Shown here in pieces: positions 1-9,798 of a stretch of DNA of 64,000 nt. The notes under the pieces were generated by a model. The model had not been told where the DNA came from. It saw only the letters and a list, made by a program, of their open reading frames with translations, and ran no database searches. The position numbers were made by a program, and so were the translations under genes. The stretch covers positions 64,994 to 128,993 of the forward strand of contig NZ_LMUR01000020.1 in assembly GCF_009765825.1 (NCBI RefSeq). Reading direction: 5' to 3'. The stretch comes from Granulicella sp. L60 (lineage in GTDB: Bacteria; Acidobacteriota; Terriglobia; Terriglobales; Acidobacteriaceae). Position 1 is the stretch's first letter; each line of letters opens with the position of its first letter.

Positions 1-173
1 GGGCAGTTCGAGCCGGATTCCACTGAAGTTGGATTATTTTGGAGCCGTCAGGCAGGCAGTTGGGTGGTGTGCCGAGGAATCTGCATGGAAATTAACACAA
101 ATTGAGACTGATTGAAGCACAGGGGGCATAGGGTCGCGGTGTAACTAATCAACGTTTCACAAAGGGGATCACC

Positions 174-368
174 ATGGCACACGACGCACACAAGAAGGCA
201 GCAGAGCATCACGAGCACGCAGCGAAGGCCCACCACGCAGCAGCCGAGCACCACGCGAATGGCGATCACCAGGCCGCCCACGAGCATTCGGCGAAGGCGC
301 ACGAACACTCAACCACGGCGCACGATCATTCGACCGACGCTCATCACAAATCGACCGCACATAAGTAA
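174..368 (+). CDS. Small histidine/alanine-rich cytoplasmic protein
   Basis: A 64-residue protein with 19 histidines, no cysteine and no signal peptide. Residues 35-62 form four tandem seven-residue units of the pattern A-H-E/D-H-S-x-x (the fourth degenerate). The N-terminal half repeats looser A-E-H-H and A-K-A-H-H blocks, so the chain is probably a charged helix with histidines at regular spacing. An AAAGGGG ribosome-binding site lies just before the ATG and a rho-independent terminator follows, so it looks like a single-gene transcript. I do not recognise a family. Binding of Ni, Zn or Cu, or pH buffering, is inference from composition only. No metal transporter adjoins it. Confidence 0.75.
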   Translation: MAHDAHKKAAEHHEHAAKAHHAAAEHHANGDHQAAHEHSAKAHEHSTTAHDHSTDAHHKSTAHK

Positions 369-386
369 GTTGAGGTTGGTTGATGG

Positions 387-428
387 GCTGCCCTGGGCGA
401 TGGATATTGTCCGGGCAGCTCTTTTTTT
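387..428 (+). terminator. Rho-independent terminator after the His-rich gene
   Basis: GCTGCCC at 387-393 pairs with GGGCAGC at 413-419 and is followed by TCTTTTTTTG. It ends the preceding small gene. Confidence 0.7.
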
Positions 429-718
429 GTGTTTGACGTCGATCTGCCGATAGGGAAGATGTAACTATTTGCCTATGCGGAAGTCACATCTGAGTAGGGC
501 AAATTGGGGTTTGGCTTGCCTTTGAGCAACAGCGTTTCTATAATCCGCATCATCATCCCGAGATGCCAAGAACACTTCTATCGCTTGACCGAAGGGTCGG
601 GCACGGTGAAGACTACAGCCTGATGCTCTATGATCAGGCAGTGCTTCGTCGTACATCCAAGTGACCCCGGAAGCATCGGTGACACATTTTGAAAGAAAGA
701 TTTACTGAGGAGTGTGGA
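429..718. other. Non-coding stretch before the TPR-like gene
   Basis: No credible gene on either strand. A 63-codon minus-strand frame (465-656) has arbitrary composition and no ribosome-binding site. The 3' end carries the GAGGAG ribosome-binding site (about 706-711) of the next gene. I could not pick a convincing promoter. Confidence 0.5.
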
Positions 719-2017
719 ATGAAGAAGGCAGTCGTTGCGTCTCTCCTGGCGGTCGCTAGCGCTACAGGTCTTGCAGGTATCGCAGTAGCACAGAGTCAGG
801 TCAACCTAGGCTCCAATGCGCAAGCCTCAAGCGGCGGCGTTCAAATGTCCGCGGCTGAGTATGCCGCGTACAACAATGCAATTACACAGACAACGCCGCA
901 GACGAAGGCCCCTGCCATAGAGGCTTACCTGACGGCCTATCCGCAGTCCGCAGTCAAGGCCGCTACGCTGGAACAGCTGATGCTGGCTTACAGCTCGTTC
1001 GATCCGAAGAAGACCGTGGATGCGGCTGACCGTCTGCTCCAGGTGGATCCGACAAATATGCGCGCCCTGACGTTCGAGGTGTACTTCCGCAAACAGGATG
1101 GGGAGCAGGCGACGGATCCTGCCACAAAGCAGGCTGACCTGGATGCCGCTGCGTCCTACGCTCAGAAGGGGCTGGCGGTTACCACCAAGCCGGCGGAGAT
1201 GAGCGATGACGACTTTGCCAAGCTCAAGGGCGCGGCGACGCCGGTCTTCGACAGTGCGGTTGCTGAAGATGCCCTGAACAAGAAAGACTCAGCGGCTGCG
1301 ATCACGAGCTACAAGGCGGAGCTGGGCAGCGTTCCTGTTGCGCAGACACAGGTACCCGGTCCCATCCTGCAGGACACCTACACGCTCGGTCAGGCCTACT
1401 ACCAGCAGACGCCGCCTGACTACGTGAACTGCACCTGGTATGCCTCGCGTGCGGCTGCGTTTGCACCGGAGCCATACAAGAGCCAGATGCTTCCGTTGGC
1501 AAAGTATTGCTACAAGAAGTACCACGGCGCAGACGATGGTTACGAAGCTGTGACGGCTGCGGTTCAGACGAACTTGGATCCTCCAGCTGACTTCAAGATC
1601 AAGCCTGCTCCTTCACCGTCTGACATTGTGGCGCAGGTGATTGCAAGCACTCCGGACCTGTCGACGCTGGCCGTCAGCGACAAGGAGTTCATCCTTGCCA
1701 ATGGCAAGCCTGAGGATGCCGCAAAGGTTTGGGATACCGTCAAGGGCAAGTCGGTCCAGTTCCCGGATACGACTGTGATCGCGGTGAACGATACCTCGAT
1801 TCAGGTTGCGGTCTCTGACGATGCTGTTCAGTCGAAGACAGCCGACTTCACCTTCCAGCTGAAGGAGCCGTTGAAGACGCCTCCTGCTGTTGGAGCGAAG
1901 GTAACGCTGACTGGAACCTATGCTTCCTTTACCCCCAGCCCGATCATGATCACGATGAGCGATGGCGCGGTGGTCGAGCCGAAGAAGGCTCCGGTGCATC
2001 ACACGACGCATCGCTAA
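719..2017 (+). CDS. Secreted TPR-like repeat protein, function unknown
   Basis: A 432-residue exported protein. The ATG at 719 is preferred over an in-frame TTG at 689 because GAGGAG sits 7 nt upstream and the reading begins with a clean signal peptide (MKKAVVASLL..., predicted cleavage after AVAQ near residue 25). Residues about 45-280 are alanine-rich helical pairs resembling tetratricopeptide repeats (for example the AYPQSAVKAATLEQLMLAY and LLQVDPTNMRAL segments). Residues about 330-415 look like a beta domain ending before a short basic, His-containing tail (VHHTTHR). It is followed by a strong terminator. A scaffold role in the periplasm is a guess. It is similar in style to hypothetical secreted proteins common in Acidobacteriota. 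Confidence 0.8.
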   Translation: MKKAVVASLLAVASATGLAGIAVAQSQVNLGSNAQASSGGVQMSAAEYAAYNNAITQTTPQTKAPAIEAYLTAYPQSAVKAATLEQLMLAYSSFDPKKTVDAADRLLQVDPTNMRALTFEVYFRKQDGEQATDPATKQADLDAAASYAQKGLAVTTKPAEMSDDDFAKLKGAATPVFDSAVAEDALNKKDSAAAITSYKAELGSVPVAQTQVPGPILQDTYTLGQAYYQQTPPDYVNCTWYASRAAAFAPEPYKSQMLPLAKYCYKKYHGADDGYEAVTAAVQTNLDPPADFKIKPAPSPSDIVAQVIASTPDLSTLAVSDKEFILANGKPEDAAKVWDTVKGKSVQFPDTTVIAVNDTSIQVAVSDDAVQSKTADFTFQLKEPLKTPPAVGAKVTLTGTYASFTPSPIMITMSDGAVVEPKKAPVHHTTHR

Positions 2018-2038
2018 ACAAGCGGTATCAGACAAACG

Positions 2039-2069
2039 AAAGAGGCAGCCTTTGCGGGCTGCCTCTTTT
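2039..2069. terminator. Strong terminator between convergent genes
   Basis: A 12-bp perfect stem (AAAGAGGCAGCC with GGCTGCCTCTTT) closes a 6-nt loop and is T-rich on both strands, so it can serve the upstream plus-strand gene and the converging minus-strand ymdB-like gene. Confidence 0.8.
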
Positions 2070-2092
2070 ACGTTTGCTGCGTGAAGAAAGCT

Positions 2093-2887
2093 CTATTCGC
2101 CGAGCATGATGCGCTGGATGCGGTGGGCGCGGCCAGTGGCTCCGTCGCAGGAGATGAGCGCGGCGCACATCTTGGGATTGCCCTTGGCGGGCTCGAATTT
2201 GCCGGGCATTCCGGTGAGGAAGCGGGCGAGCACAAGTTCTTTTTCGACGCCGATGACGGAGTCATAGGGACCGGACATGCCGACGTCGGTCTGGTATGCG
2301 GTGCCGTTGGGCAGGATGCGCTCGTCGGCGGTGGGGATGTGGGTGTGGGTGCCAAGCAGCGCGGTGATGCGGCCGTCGAGGTACCAGCCCAAGGCTACTT
2401 TTTCCGATGTAGCTTCGCCGTGCAGATCGAGGAGGATGACTTTTGCGGTGATCTTGCTGAGGAGCTCGTCGGCTTTGCGGAAGGGGTCGTCGCAGGAGGA
2501 CATGAAGACGCGGCACTGGAGGTTCATGACGGCGTAGCTTTGGCCGTTGGGAAGTTCACCCTGATAGACGCCGAAGCCGGGTGTGCCGACGGCGTAGTTG
2601 GCGGGGCGGATGACGCGGCGGCCGCGGACGTGGGAGTCGGCGGGGACGGTCATGTACTCGAAGATCTCGCGCTTGTCCCAGATGTGATTGCCGGTGGTGA
2701 TGACGTGGGCGCCGAGGTCGAATAACTCTTCTGCGATGGAGGGGGTGATGCCGAATCCGCCGGCGGAGTTTTCTCCGTTGATGACGAGGAGATCGACGGC
2801 GTTGGTTTCGAGGACATGGGGGAGATGTTCGCGGACGATGTGGCGGCCGGCGGAGCCAAAGACATCGCCGACAAAAAGAATATTCAC
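2093..2887 (-). CDS. YmdB-family metallophosphoesterase (TIGR00282 type)
   Basis: A 264-residue cytoplasmic enzyme of the YmdB family, whose members hydrolyse 2',3'-cyclic nucleotides. Visible metal-binding motifs are VGDVFGSAGR near the N-terminus (Asp8), NGENSAGGFG at about 38-47, TGNHIWDKRE at about 66-75, and the C-terminal LGTHTHIPTADERILP with the paired histidines. Length matches the family (about 260). The start is the first ATG, with an AAGGTGAA ribosome-binding site close by. In Firmicutes ymdB often neighbours rny; here it stands alone, converging on the TPR-like gene. Confidence 0.92.
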   Translation of the reverse strand: MNILFVGDVFGSAGRHIVREHLPHVLETNAVDLLVINGENSAGGFGITPSIAEELFDLGAHVITTGNHIWDKREIFEYMTVPADSHVRGRRVIRPANYAVGTPGFGVYQGELPNGQSYAVMNLQCRVFMSSCDDPFRKADELLSKITAKVILLDLHGEATSEKVALGWYLDGRITALLGTHTHIPTADERILPNGTAYQTDVGMSGPYDSVIGVEKELVLARFLTGMPGKFEPAKGNPKMCAALISCDGATGRAHRIQRIMLGE

Positions 2888-3010
2888 CTTAAAAGTTTAC
2901 ACGGGCGTGGATGACGCGGAGTCTGCGATTGGCGCGGAGGTGCGCATTTCGCGGCAAAATCATCAGTGTTCGGCGGCGCATAGGCTGCCCGGGTGTGGTA
3001 GTTTTTTTGC

Positions 3011-3388
3011 ATGGCACAGAGTGGGCGGTTTCAGTTGAGCGTACGGGTGTTGGCGGTGCTGGCGAGTGAGCCGGATGCGATGCATACGTCGTCGGCAATT
3101 GCGGAGGCGCTGACGGAGAGCGCCGTGATGGTGCGGAGAACGTTTCTGCTGCTGCATAAAGCGGGCCTGATCGAGCAGAAAAAAGGGCCGCACGGCGGTG
3201 CGAAGCTGAAGCTTCCGGCCAAACAGATTGGGCTGGGCGATGTGTTTGAGGCGACCGCCGGCGACTGGTTGAGCCTGGAGGACAATGCGGTGACGGCGCT
3301 GATGAAGAAGGTGCGCGGCGATGCGGTGGCGGCGATGAACGAGCACACGATGTCGGGCGTGGTGAAGAGGCTGAAGAAGACGAAGTAA
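3011..3388 (+). CDS. Rrf2-family transcriptional regulator lacking the Fe-S cysteines
   Basis: A 125-residue DNA-binding protein. The N-terminal winged helix (residues 5-65) follows the Rrf2 pattern: RFQLSVRVLAVLA, then SSAIAEALTESAVMVRRTFLLLHKAGLIEQKKGPHGGAKL with its typical recognition helix and wing. The family's cluster-binding members carry three cysteines near residues 90-105. This protein has no cysteine at all, so it is not an Fe-S sensor of the IscR/NsrR type and resembles the YwnA-like subgroup. Its target is unknown. It is flanked by ymdB (divergent) and the glycoside hydrolase 236 nt downstream. Confidence 0.85.
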   Translation: MAQSGRFQLSVRVLAVLASEPDAMHTSSAIAEALTESAVMVRRTFLLLHKAGLIEQKKGPHGGAKLKLPAKQIGLGDVFEATAGDWLSLEDNAVTALMKKVRGDAVAAMNEHTMSGVVKRLKKTK

Positions 3389-3624
3389 TTTTTGAGTAAA
3401 TGTTGCAGATTTTTTTGCAAAAAAAGTGGCCCTGGTGCGAGCCAGGGTTTCGCTGTTTTTGCTGGTGTTTTTGAAGGGTGTTTTGGAAAAAGTGATGTTT
3501 TTGAGATGGTTTGTGGTGGTAAACAGGTGTGATTTGCGTGGTGAAGGTGGTTGCCTAGCGGTCACTTTTTTGAAGCTGAAAAGTACGCCATGAATTTAGG
3601 ATTTATTTTTCGGGAAGGACTTTG

Positions 3625-4749
3625 ATGCGTCGTCTAGTTGGTTTTTTGCTTTTTGTCTGGATATTCCCGATGGTTTCAATGCAGGCGGCGGGACCGGCGC
3701 GGTGGACCGAGGTGAAGGCGAACGCCTGGTACGCGGAGCAGCCCTGGCTGGTGGGAGCGAACTACGTGCCTTCGGACGCGATCAACCAGTTTGAGATGTT
3801 TCAGGCAGCAACGTTCAACCCGGCGTTGAACGACAGGGAGCTGGGTCTGGCTGAGGGCATCGGGATGAATACGATGCGGGTGTTTCTGCAGGACCAGTTG
3901 TGGGAGCAGGACCCGGAGGGGTTCAAGACCCGGCTGGATGCGTTTCTGGCGATTGCGGCGAGGCACCACATTCGTCCGCTGCTGGTGCTGTTCGACTCTT
4001 GCTGGGACCCGGAGCCGAGGCTGGGGCCACAGCATCCTCCGATTCCGGGTGTGCATAACTCTGGCTGGGTGCAGAGTCCGGGGACGAAGGGGCTGACGGA
4101 TCCGGCGTATGAGCCGAAGCTGGAGGCGTATGTGAAGGGCGTGGTGGGGGCGTTTGCGAACGACGACCGCGTGCTGGGCTGGGATGTGTGGAACGAGGCG
4201 GACAACGAGGGTGGCGGCAACTACCATGCGCTTGAGGCGAAGGATAAGGTGGCGCGCGTGGAGAGGCTGTTGCCGATGGTGTTTGCGTGGGCGCGGTCGG
4301 TGCATCCGGTGCAGCCTTTGACGAGCGGGGTGTGGACGGGGAACTGGAGCGATCCGGCGAAGGAGAGCCGGACGGTGAAGATTCAACTGGCGGAGTCGGA
4401 TGTGATTACGTTTCACAACTACGGATGGCCGGAGGAGTTTGAGGCGCGGATCAAGGAGCTGCAGGCGCAGCATCGTCCGATCATCTGTACGGAGTACATG
4501 GCGCGGGGGGCGGGAAGTACGTTCGATGGGAGTCTGCCGATCGCGAAGAAGTACCATGTGGGGGCGATCAACTGGGGGTTGGTGGCGGGGAAGACGCAGA
4601 CTTATCTTCCTTGGGACTCGTGGCAGCGGCCTTATGTTTTGCAGCAGCCTGCGGTTTGGTTCCATGATGTGTTTCGGCAGGATGGGACGCCTTACCGGCA
4701 GCATGAGGCGGATTTGATTCGGGAACTGACGGGGCGGGGAAGCAGGTAG
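3625..4749 (+). CDS. Secreted glycoside hydrolase, clan GH-A / GH5-like
   Basis: A 374-residue exported enzyme. The ATG at 3625 has GGAAGGA 6 nt upstream (an in-frame TTG immediately before it is less likely). A hydrophobic signal peptide runs to about residue 22 (VSMQA/AG). The (beta/alpha)8 hydrolase signatures are visible: MNTMRVFLQDQLW, VLFDSCWDPE, the acid/base glutamate Glu191 in DVWNEADNEGGG, the HNYGWPE strand and the nucleophile Glu290 in ICTEYMARG. Clan GH-A enzymes retain beta-linked glycans such as xylan, mannan or cellulose; the substrate cannot be read from sequence. No transporter or other carbohydrate enzyme is adjacent. Confidence 0.85.
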   Translation: MRRLVGFLLFVWIFPMVSMQAAGPARWTEVKANAWYAEQPWLVGANYVPSDAINQFEMFQAATFNPALNDRELGLAEGIGMNTMRVFLQDQLWEQDPEGFKTRLDAFLAIAARHHIRPLLVLFDSCWDPEPRLGPQHPPIPGVHNSGWVQSPGTKGLTDPAYEPKLEAYVKGVVGAFANDDRVLGWDVWNEADNEGGGNYHALEAKDKVARVERLLPMVFAWARSVHPVQPLTSGVWTGNWSDPAKESRTVKIQLAESDVITFHNYGWPEEFEARIKELQAQHRPIICTEYMARGAGSTFDGSLPIAKKYHVGAINWGLVAGKTQTYLPWDSWQRPYVLQQPAVWFHDVFRQDGTPYRQHEADLIRELTGRGSR

Positions 4750-4770
4750 TGTGACGATTTTAAACTGGTG

Positions 4771-4812
4771 ATCTCAAGGAATGCTTCGGTGGGCTGAAGG
4801 ATTCCTTGAGAT
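4771..4812. terminator. Hairpin between convergent genes, probable terminator
   Basis: ATCTCAAGGAAT (4771-4782) pairs perfectly with ATTCCTTGAGAT (4801-4812), with an inner CTTC/GAAG stem across one mismatch. It lies midway between the converging hydrolase and SDR genes. No T-tract follows on either strand, so strong intrinsic termination is uncertain. Confidence 0.5.
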
Positions 4813-4853
4813 CGGGGTTATACCAACAGTGCTGTACCAACTTGAACGATGGT

Positions 4854-5600
4854 TTAGCGGATGCCGCCGCCAGCGAGGATCAGCTCGCCGGTGAGCCACT
4901 TGGCATCGTTAGAGGCAAGGAAGGTGGCGATGCTGGCGATGTCATCGACCTGGCCTACGCGGCCGAGGGGGGTCTGGGCGACGACGCCTTTTTCAAAGTC
5001 GGAGCCGATGAAGCCGGCGGCGTTTGCGCCTTCGGTGTCGACCATGCCTGGGTTGATGGAGTTGACGCGGATCTTACGAGCGCCGAGCTCTTTGGCGAGG
5101 ACGCCGGTGATGGCATCGACTGCGCCTTTGGTCCCGGTATAGACGGAGCTATTGGGAGGGGTGAGGCTGCTGACGACAGACCCGATGTTGATGATGCTGG
5201 CGCCTTCGCCGAGGTGCGGGACGGCGGCCTGCGTGGTGAGGAGAAGGCCGAGCACGTTGACGTTGAAGATCTTGTGGAAGTGCTCTTCGGTGATGGCTTC
5301 GATGGGGGAGAACTCGTAGACGCCGGAGTTGTTGACGAGGATGTCGAGGCGGCCGTAGTTCTTGATGGCTGCGTCGATGATGCCTTTGGCTTCAGCGGCT
5401 TTGGAGACGTCTCCGCCTACGGCAACGGCCTTGCCGCCGGCTGCGGTGATGGCGCTGACGACGGTGTCTGCACCGGATTTGCTGGAAGCGTAGTTGACGA
5501 CTACGGATGCGCCTTCGGCGGCGAGCGATTTGGCGATGGCTGCTCCGATACCTTTGGATGCGCCGGTGACGACTGCAACTTTTCCTGCGAGCTTGCTCAT
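4854..5600 (-). CDS. SDR-family NAD(P)-dependent oxidoreductase
   Basis: A 248-residue classical short-chain dehydrogenase. The start at 5600 is preferred because AGGAGA lies 6 nt upstream and the protein begins MSKLAGKVAVVTGASKGIG; the longer frame to 5657 adds non-conserved residues. Nucleotide-binding TGASKGIG is at 12-19, the NNSG motif at 90-93, and the catalytic set is Ser141, Tyr154 and Lys158 (YTGTK). Closest in style to 3-oxoacyl-ACP reductase or glucose 1-dehydrogenase-like members; the substrate is unknown. It is divergent from an ArsR-type regulator with a perfect palindrome between them, suggesting local control. Confidence 0.9.
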   Translation of the reverse strand: MSKLAGKVAVVTGASKGIGAAIAKSLAAEGASVVVNYASSKSGADTVVSAITAAGGKAVAVGGDVSKAAEAKGIIDAAIKNYGRLDILVNNSGVYEFSPIEAITEEHFHKIFNVNVLGLLLTTQAAVPHLGEGASIINIGSVVSSLTPPNSSVYTGTKGAVDAITGVLAKELGARKIRVNSINPGMVDTEGANAAGFIGSDFEKGVVAQTPLGRVGQVDDIASIATFLASNDAKWLTGELILAGGGIR

Positions 5601-5652
5601 GTGTTCTCCTGATCTACTGCTCCCCATGAGATGGGTGAAATTGGAATGGGGA

Positions 5653-5683
5653 TTCATAAGTTCTGGAAATATGAACTTATGAA
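5653..5683. promoter_or_regulatory. Perfect inverted repeat, probable ArsR-type operator
   Basis: TTCATAAGTTC (5653-5663) and its exact reverse complement GAACTTATGAA (5673-5683) flank a 9-nt spacer in the divergent SDR/ArsR intergenic region. Eleven-base arms on an AT-rich site suit a dimeric winged-helix repressor acting on both genes. The location is seen; binding is inference. Confidence 0.65.
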
Positions 5684-5716
5684 CAAAAAGTGATTTTGAG
5701 CGTATGGTTAGTGAGT

Positions 5717-6106
5717 ATGCGACCGCTTTTTCATCCTTCGGTGGAAGACATCACGGTGGAGGGGATACTCCATGCGTTGTCGGACCCGGTGCGGGTGGCG
5801 ATCTATGCCGAGATTGTGGCGCAGGACTGTACGCATAACTGTACGAACTTTGCGAAGATCATCCGCGAGAAGACGATACCGAAGTCGACGCTGTCGCTGT
5901 ACTTCAAAGCGCTGCGTGAGGCGGGGCTGATTCGTGGGGAGCGGCGTGGGGTGGAGATGCACAATGCGTCGCGATGTGAGGAGATCGAGCAGCGGTTTCC
6001 TGGGCTGATCAGGGCGATTGTGGGGGCGCACAATATTCAGCTTGAAGGGCAGTTGAAGCGTGGGCAGACGCGGGCTGCGAGGAGGAGAGTGGCCGGGCAG
6101 GTTTAG
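5717..6106 (+). CDS. ArsR-family winged-helix transcriptional regulator
   Basis: About 129 residues from the ATG at 5717 (an in-frame GTG at 5690 is also possible; neither has a strong ribosome-binding site). The helix-turn-helix segment contains LHALSDPVRVAIYAEI, the ArsR signature region, followed by STLSLYFKALREAGLIRGERRGVEMHN, the recognition helix and wing. Cysteines occur in DCTHNCTNF, but the classical alpha3 CxC metal motif is absent, so metal sensing is doubtful. It is divergent from the SDR oxidoreductase and probably represses it and itself through the palindrome at 5653-5683. Confidence 0.85.
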   Translation: MRPLFHPSVEDITVEGILHALSDPVRVAIYAEIVAQDCTHNCTNFAKIIREKTIPKSTLSLYFKALREAGLIRGERRGVEMHNASRCEEIEQRFPGLIRAIVGAHNIQLEGQLKRGQTRAARRRVAGQV

Positions 6107-6139
6107 GGTCTGCCCGGATGTTTATTTTCCTTGGCGCGG

Positions 6140-8008
<1,869 letters not shown>

Positions 8009-8056
8009 TGAAGGTCCTTTGTTTGATGGTGATGAATGATTAGTATAGCGGCGCTT

Positions 8057-8138
8057 GTCCTGCTGGACGGGCCCACTGCTCGTGGGGAGTCACTTCGTGA
8101 CTTGTGTGCGGCTTCGCTTGGGCCTCCCTTTGGTCGGC
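8057..8138. repeat. Intergenic palindromic repeat, copy A
   Basis: Shares most bases with copies at 10169-10250 and 59970-60050. The common order is GACGGGCCCACTGCTCGTGG, then a GTCACTTCGTGAC hairpin, then CTTCG, GGGCCTCCC and TTGGTCGGC. It lies between divergent lysS and atpZ. Confidence 0.75.
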
Positions 8139-8194
8139 GTTTGGCTGATTCGGTGTTCGCGATGGTGGGGCTGGCGTGTTGTAATGGTGCTGCT

Positions 8195-8446
8195 ATGGCG
8201 GATGACGGAGCAGGGAAGACAGGCGGCAAGGGGTCGCTGGGCGAGCTGGTGAAGGCTGAGTCGATGATTCAGCTGGCGATTGCGCTGCCGGCGGGTTGCG
8301 TGATCGGGTGGCTGGTGGGAAGCTGGCTGGATCGGCACTTTCACCAGGGATGGATCTCGATTGTGGGGATTCTGCTGGGGGCGGTAGCGGGGTTTGTGCA
8401 GATCTTTCGGACGGCTTCGAAGTTTTTGAAGAACGACCGCTCGTGA
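8195..8446 (+). CDS. atpZ: AtpZ/AtpI-like ATP synthase accessory protein
   Basis: An 83-residue protein from the ATG at 8195. The frame stays open upstream only because it crosses a palindromic repeat, so the longer version is rejected. After a charged N-terminus it has two membrane helices: MIQLAIALPAGCVIGWLVGSW and the ISIVGILLGAVAGFVQIF segment, the arrangement of the AtpZ family that accompanies F-type ATP synthase operons and assists c-ring or magnesium handling. Its TGA overlaps an alternative GTG start of the next gene, indicating coupled translation in an atpZ-atpI-atpB-atpE unit. Confidence 0.75.
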   Translation: MADDGAGKTGGKGSLGELVKAESMIQLAIALPAGCVIGWLVGSWLDRHFHQGWISIVGILLGAVAGFVQIFRTASKFLKNDRS

Positions 8447-8487
8447 CGGACGCGGGTGTGGGCAAGGGAGATGATGTTTTGAGGACG

Positions 8488-8889
8488 ATGGAGAGCTTCA
8501 GCGACGCGGACTTCAAGAAGACGATCTGGAGCGCGCTGCGTCTGCTGGGGGTGATTACGGTGGTGGCGGCTCCGCTGGTGTGGTGGAAGCTGGGGTGGCA
8601 GTCTGCGGTGCTGCTGCTGGTGGGGGCGGTGATCTCGGGGTCGGGGCTGTTTGAGTGGCTGCGGCTGATGACGGCGGTGATGGTGCGGATGGACGGCGGG
8701 GGGAAGGCCAAGCCGATGGGGCTGGTTTTGTTCGGGTTCTTCCTGCGTCTGGGGCTGACCGTGGTGCTTCTTTATGTTAGCCTTAAGTTTCTGAATGGTT
8801 CGGTCTACGCGCTGGCCGCCGGTCTCGCCTTGGGTGTGTTTGCACTGACGGTGGAGGGGTTGAGGCTGATGAAGGCGTGGACGGTTTAG
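8488..8889 (+). CDS. atpI: ATP synthase protein I (AtpI-like)
   Basis: A 133-residue polytopic protein from the ATG at 8488. In-frame TTG 8479 (with AAGGGAG upstream) and GTG 8443 (overlapping the atpZ stop as GTGA) are possible alternative starts. Four hydrophobic helices are visible: LLGVITVVAAPLVWWKL, AVLLLVGAVISGSGLF, GLVLFGFFLRLGLTVVLL and ALAAGLALGVFALTV. AtpI members guide assembly of the c-ring in the membrane and are not part of the finished enzyme. The family is divergent, so the name rests on topology plus position between atpZ and atpB. Confidence 0.7.
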   Translation: MESFSDADFKKTIWSALRLLGVITVVAAPLVWWKLGWQSAVLLLVGAVISGSGLFEWLRLMTAVMVRMDGGGKAKPMGLVLFGFFLRLGLTVVLLYVSLKFLNGSVYALAAGLALGVFALTVEGLRLMKAWTV

Positions 8890-8931
8890 GCCGGACGTTG
8901 GAAGAGTACGGAATCAAACAAAGATCTCTAT

Positions 8932-9663
8932 ATGCCTACACAGACACTGCTTGCCCAATTTCTGAATATCCACTTCGGTGCGCTGACGACATCGTTTCTG
9001 CGTGCGCTGCACATTCAGCCGACGTATCCGCAGGCTCCGATTACGGACGCGTTTGCGATGGAGCTGCTGGTATTTGCGTTCCTGATTGCTTACTTTCTGG
9101 TGGTTCGGTTCACGCTGAGCGTGGAGAAGCCGGCGCCGGTGCAGCATCTCGCGGAGATGACGCACGAGTTCGTGTCGGAGCAGGGTGAGTCGATCATCGG
9201 GCACGGGTACGAGCGGTTTGTGAGCTACCTGACGGCGCTGCTGCTGTTTATTCTGCTGGCGAACCTGATGGGCATCGTTCCGGGGCTGAAGTCGCCTACG
9301 GCCGAGGCCGTGGTGCCGCTCGGGTTTGCGATCGTCACGTTTTTCTACTATCACTACCATGGGATTCGGGAGAACGGCTGGGGATATATCAAGCAGTTCC
9401 TGGGACCGGTGTGGTGGTTGTACTGGCTGCTGTTTCCGATCGAGGTTATCTCGCACCTTGCGCGCGTTCTTTCGCTCACGGTTCGTCTGTATGCGAATAT
9501 GTTTGCCGGTGACCTGGTGACGCTGGCGTTCTTCTCGCTGGTGCCGGTAGGAATTCCGCTGATCTTTCTGGGTCTGCACCTTGGCGTGGCTGTGGTGCAG
9601 GCGTATGTGTTCTTCCTGCTGGCGGCGATCTATCTCTCGCTGGCTACGGCGCACGATCATTAG
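8932..9663 (+). CDS. atpB: F0F1 ATP synthase subunit a
   Basis: A 243-residue membrane protein forming the stator ion half-channels next to the c-ring. The family hallmark LTVRLYANMFAGD carries the essential arginine Arg185, and the preceding YWLLFPIEVISHLAR helix and C-terminal VVQAYVFFLLAAIYLSLA helix are typical. About five to six membrane helices are present and length is normal. It follows atpI by 42 nt and precedes atpE by 135 nt. The remaining ATP synthase genes are not in the window. Confidence 0.95.
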   Translation: MPTQTLLAQFLNIHFGALTTSFLRALHIQPTYPQAPITDAFAMELLVFAFLIAYFLVVRFTLSVEKPAPVQHLAEMTHEFVSEQGESIIGHGYERFVSYLTALLLFILLANLMGIVPGLKSPTAEAVVPLGFAIVTFFYYHYHGIRENGWGYIKQFLGPVWWLYWLLFPIEVISHLARVLSLTVRLYANMFAGDLVTLAFFSLVPVGIPLIFLGLHLGVAVVQAYVFFLLAAIYLSLATAHDH

Positions 9664-9798
9664 AGTTTAGGTTTCAAGCTTCGCTGCGTTGGGGCCTCCT
9701 CTCGCAGTGTGTAACAACGCCGCATAGCGTGAGGGTGCCAGCACGGTGAGCATCAACCACCCACTGGCGGCGTATCTGACGGAGGCAGGAGTAATACT

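Noticed and set aside
465-656. 63-codon minus-strand frame between the first two genes
   Set aside because: No ribosome-binding site and arbitrary composition; nothing argues for translation.
3431-3448. CCCTGG/CCAGGG hairpin after the Rrf2 gene as terminator
   Set aside because: The stem is only 6 bp and no T-tract follows, so termination is not supported.
8036-8194. N-terminal extension of atpZ
   Set aside because: The frame is open only through the palindromic repeat at 8057-8138; the ATG at 8195 begins the conserved part.
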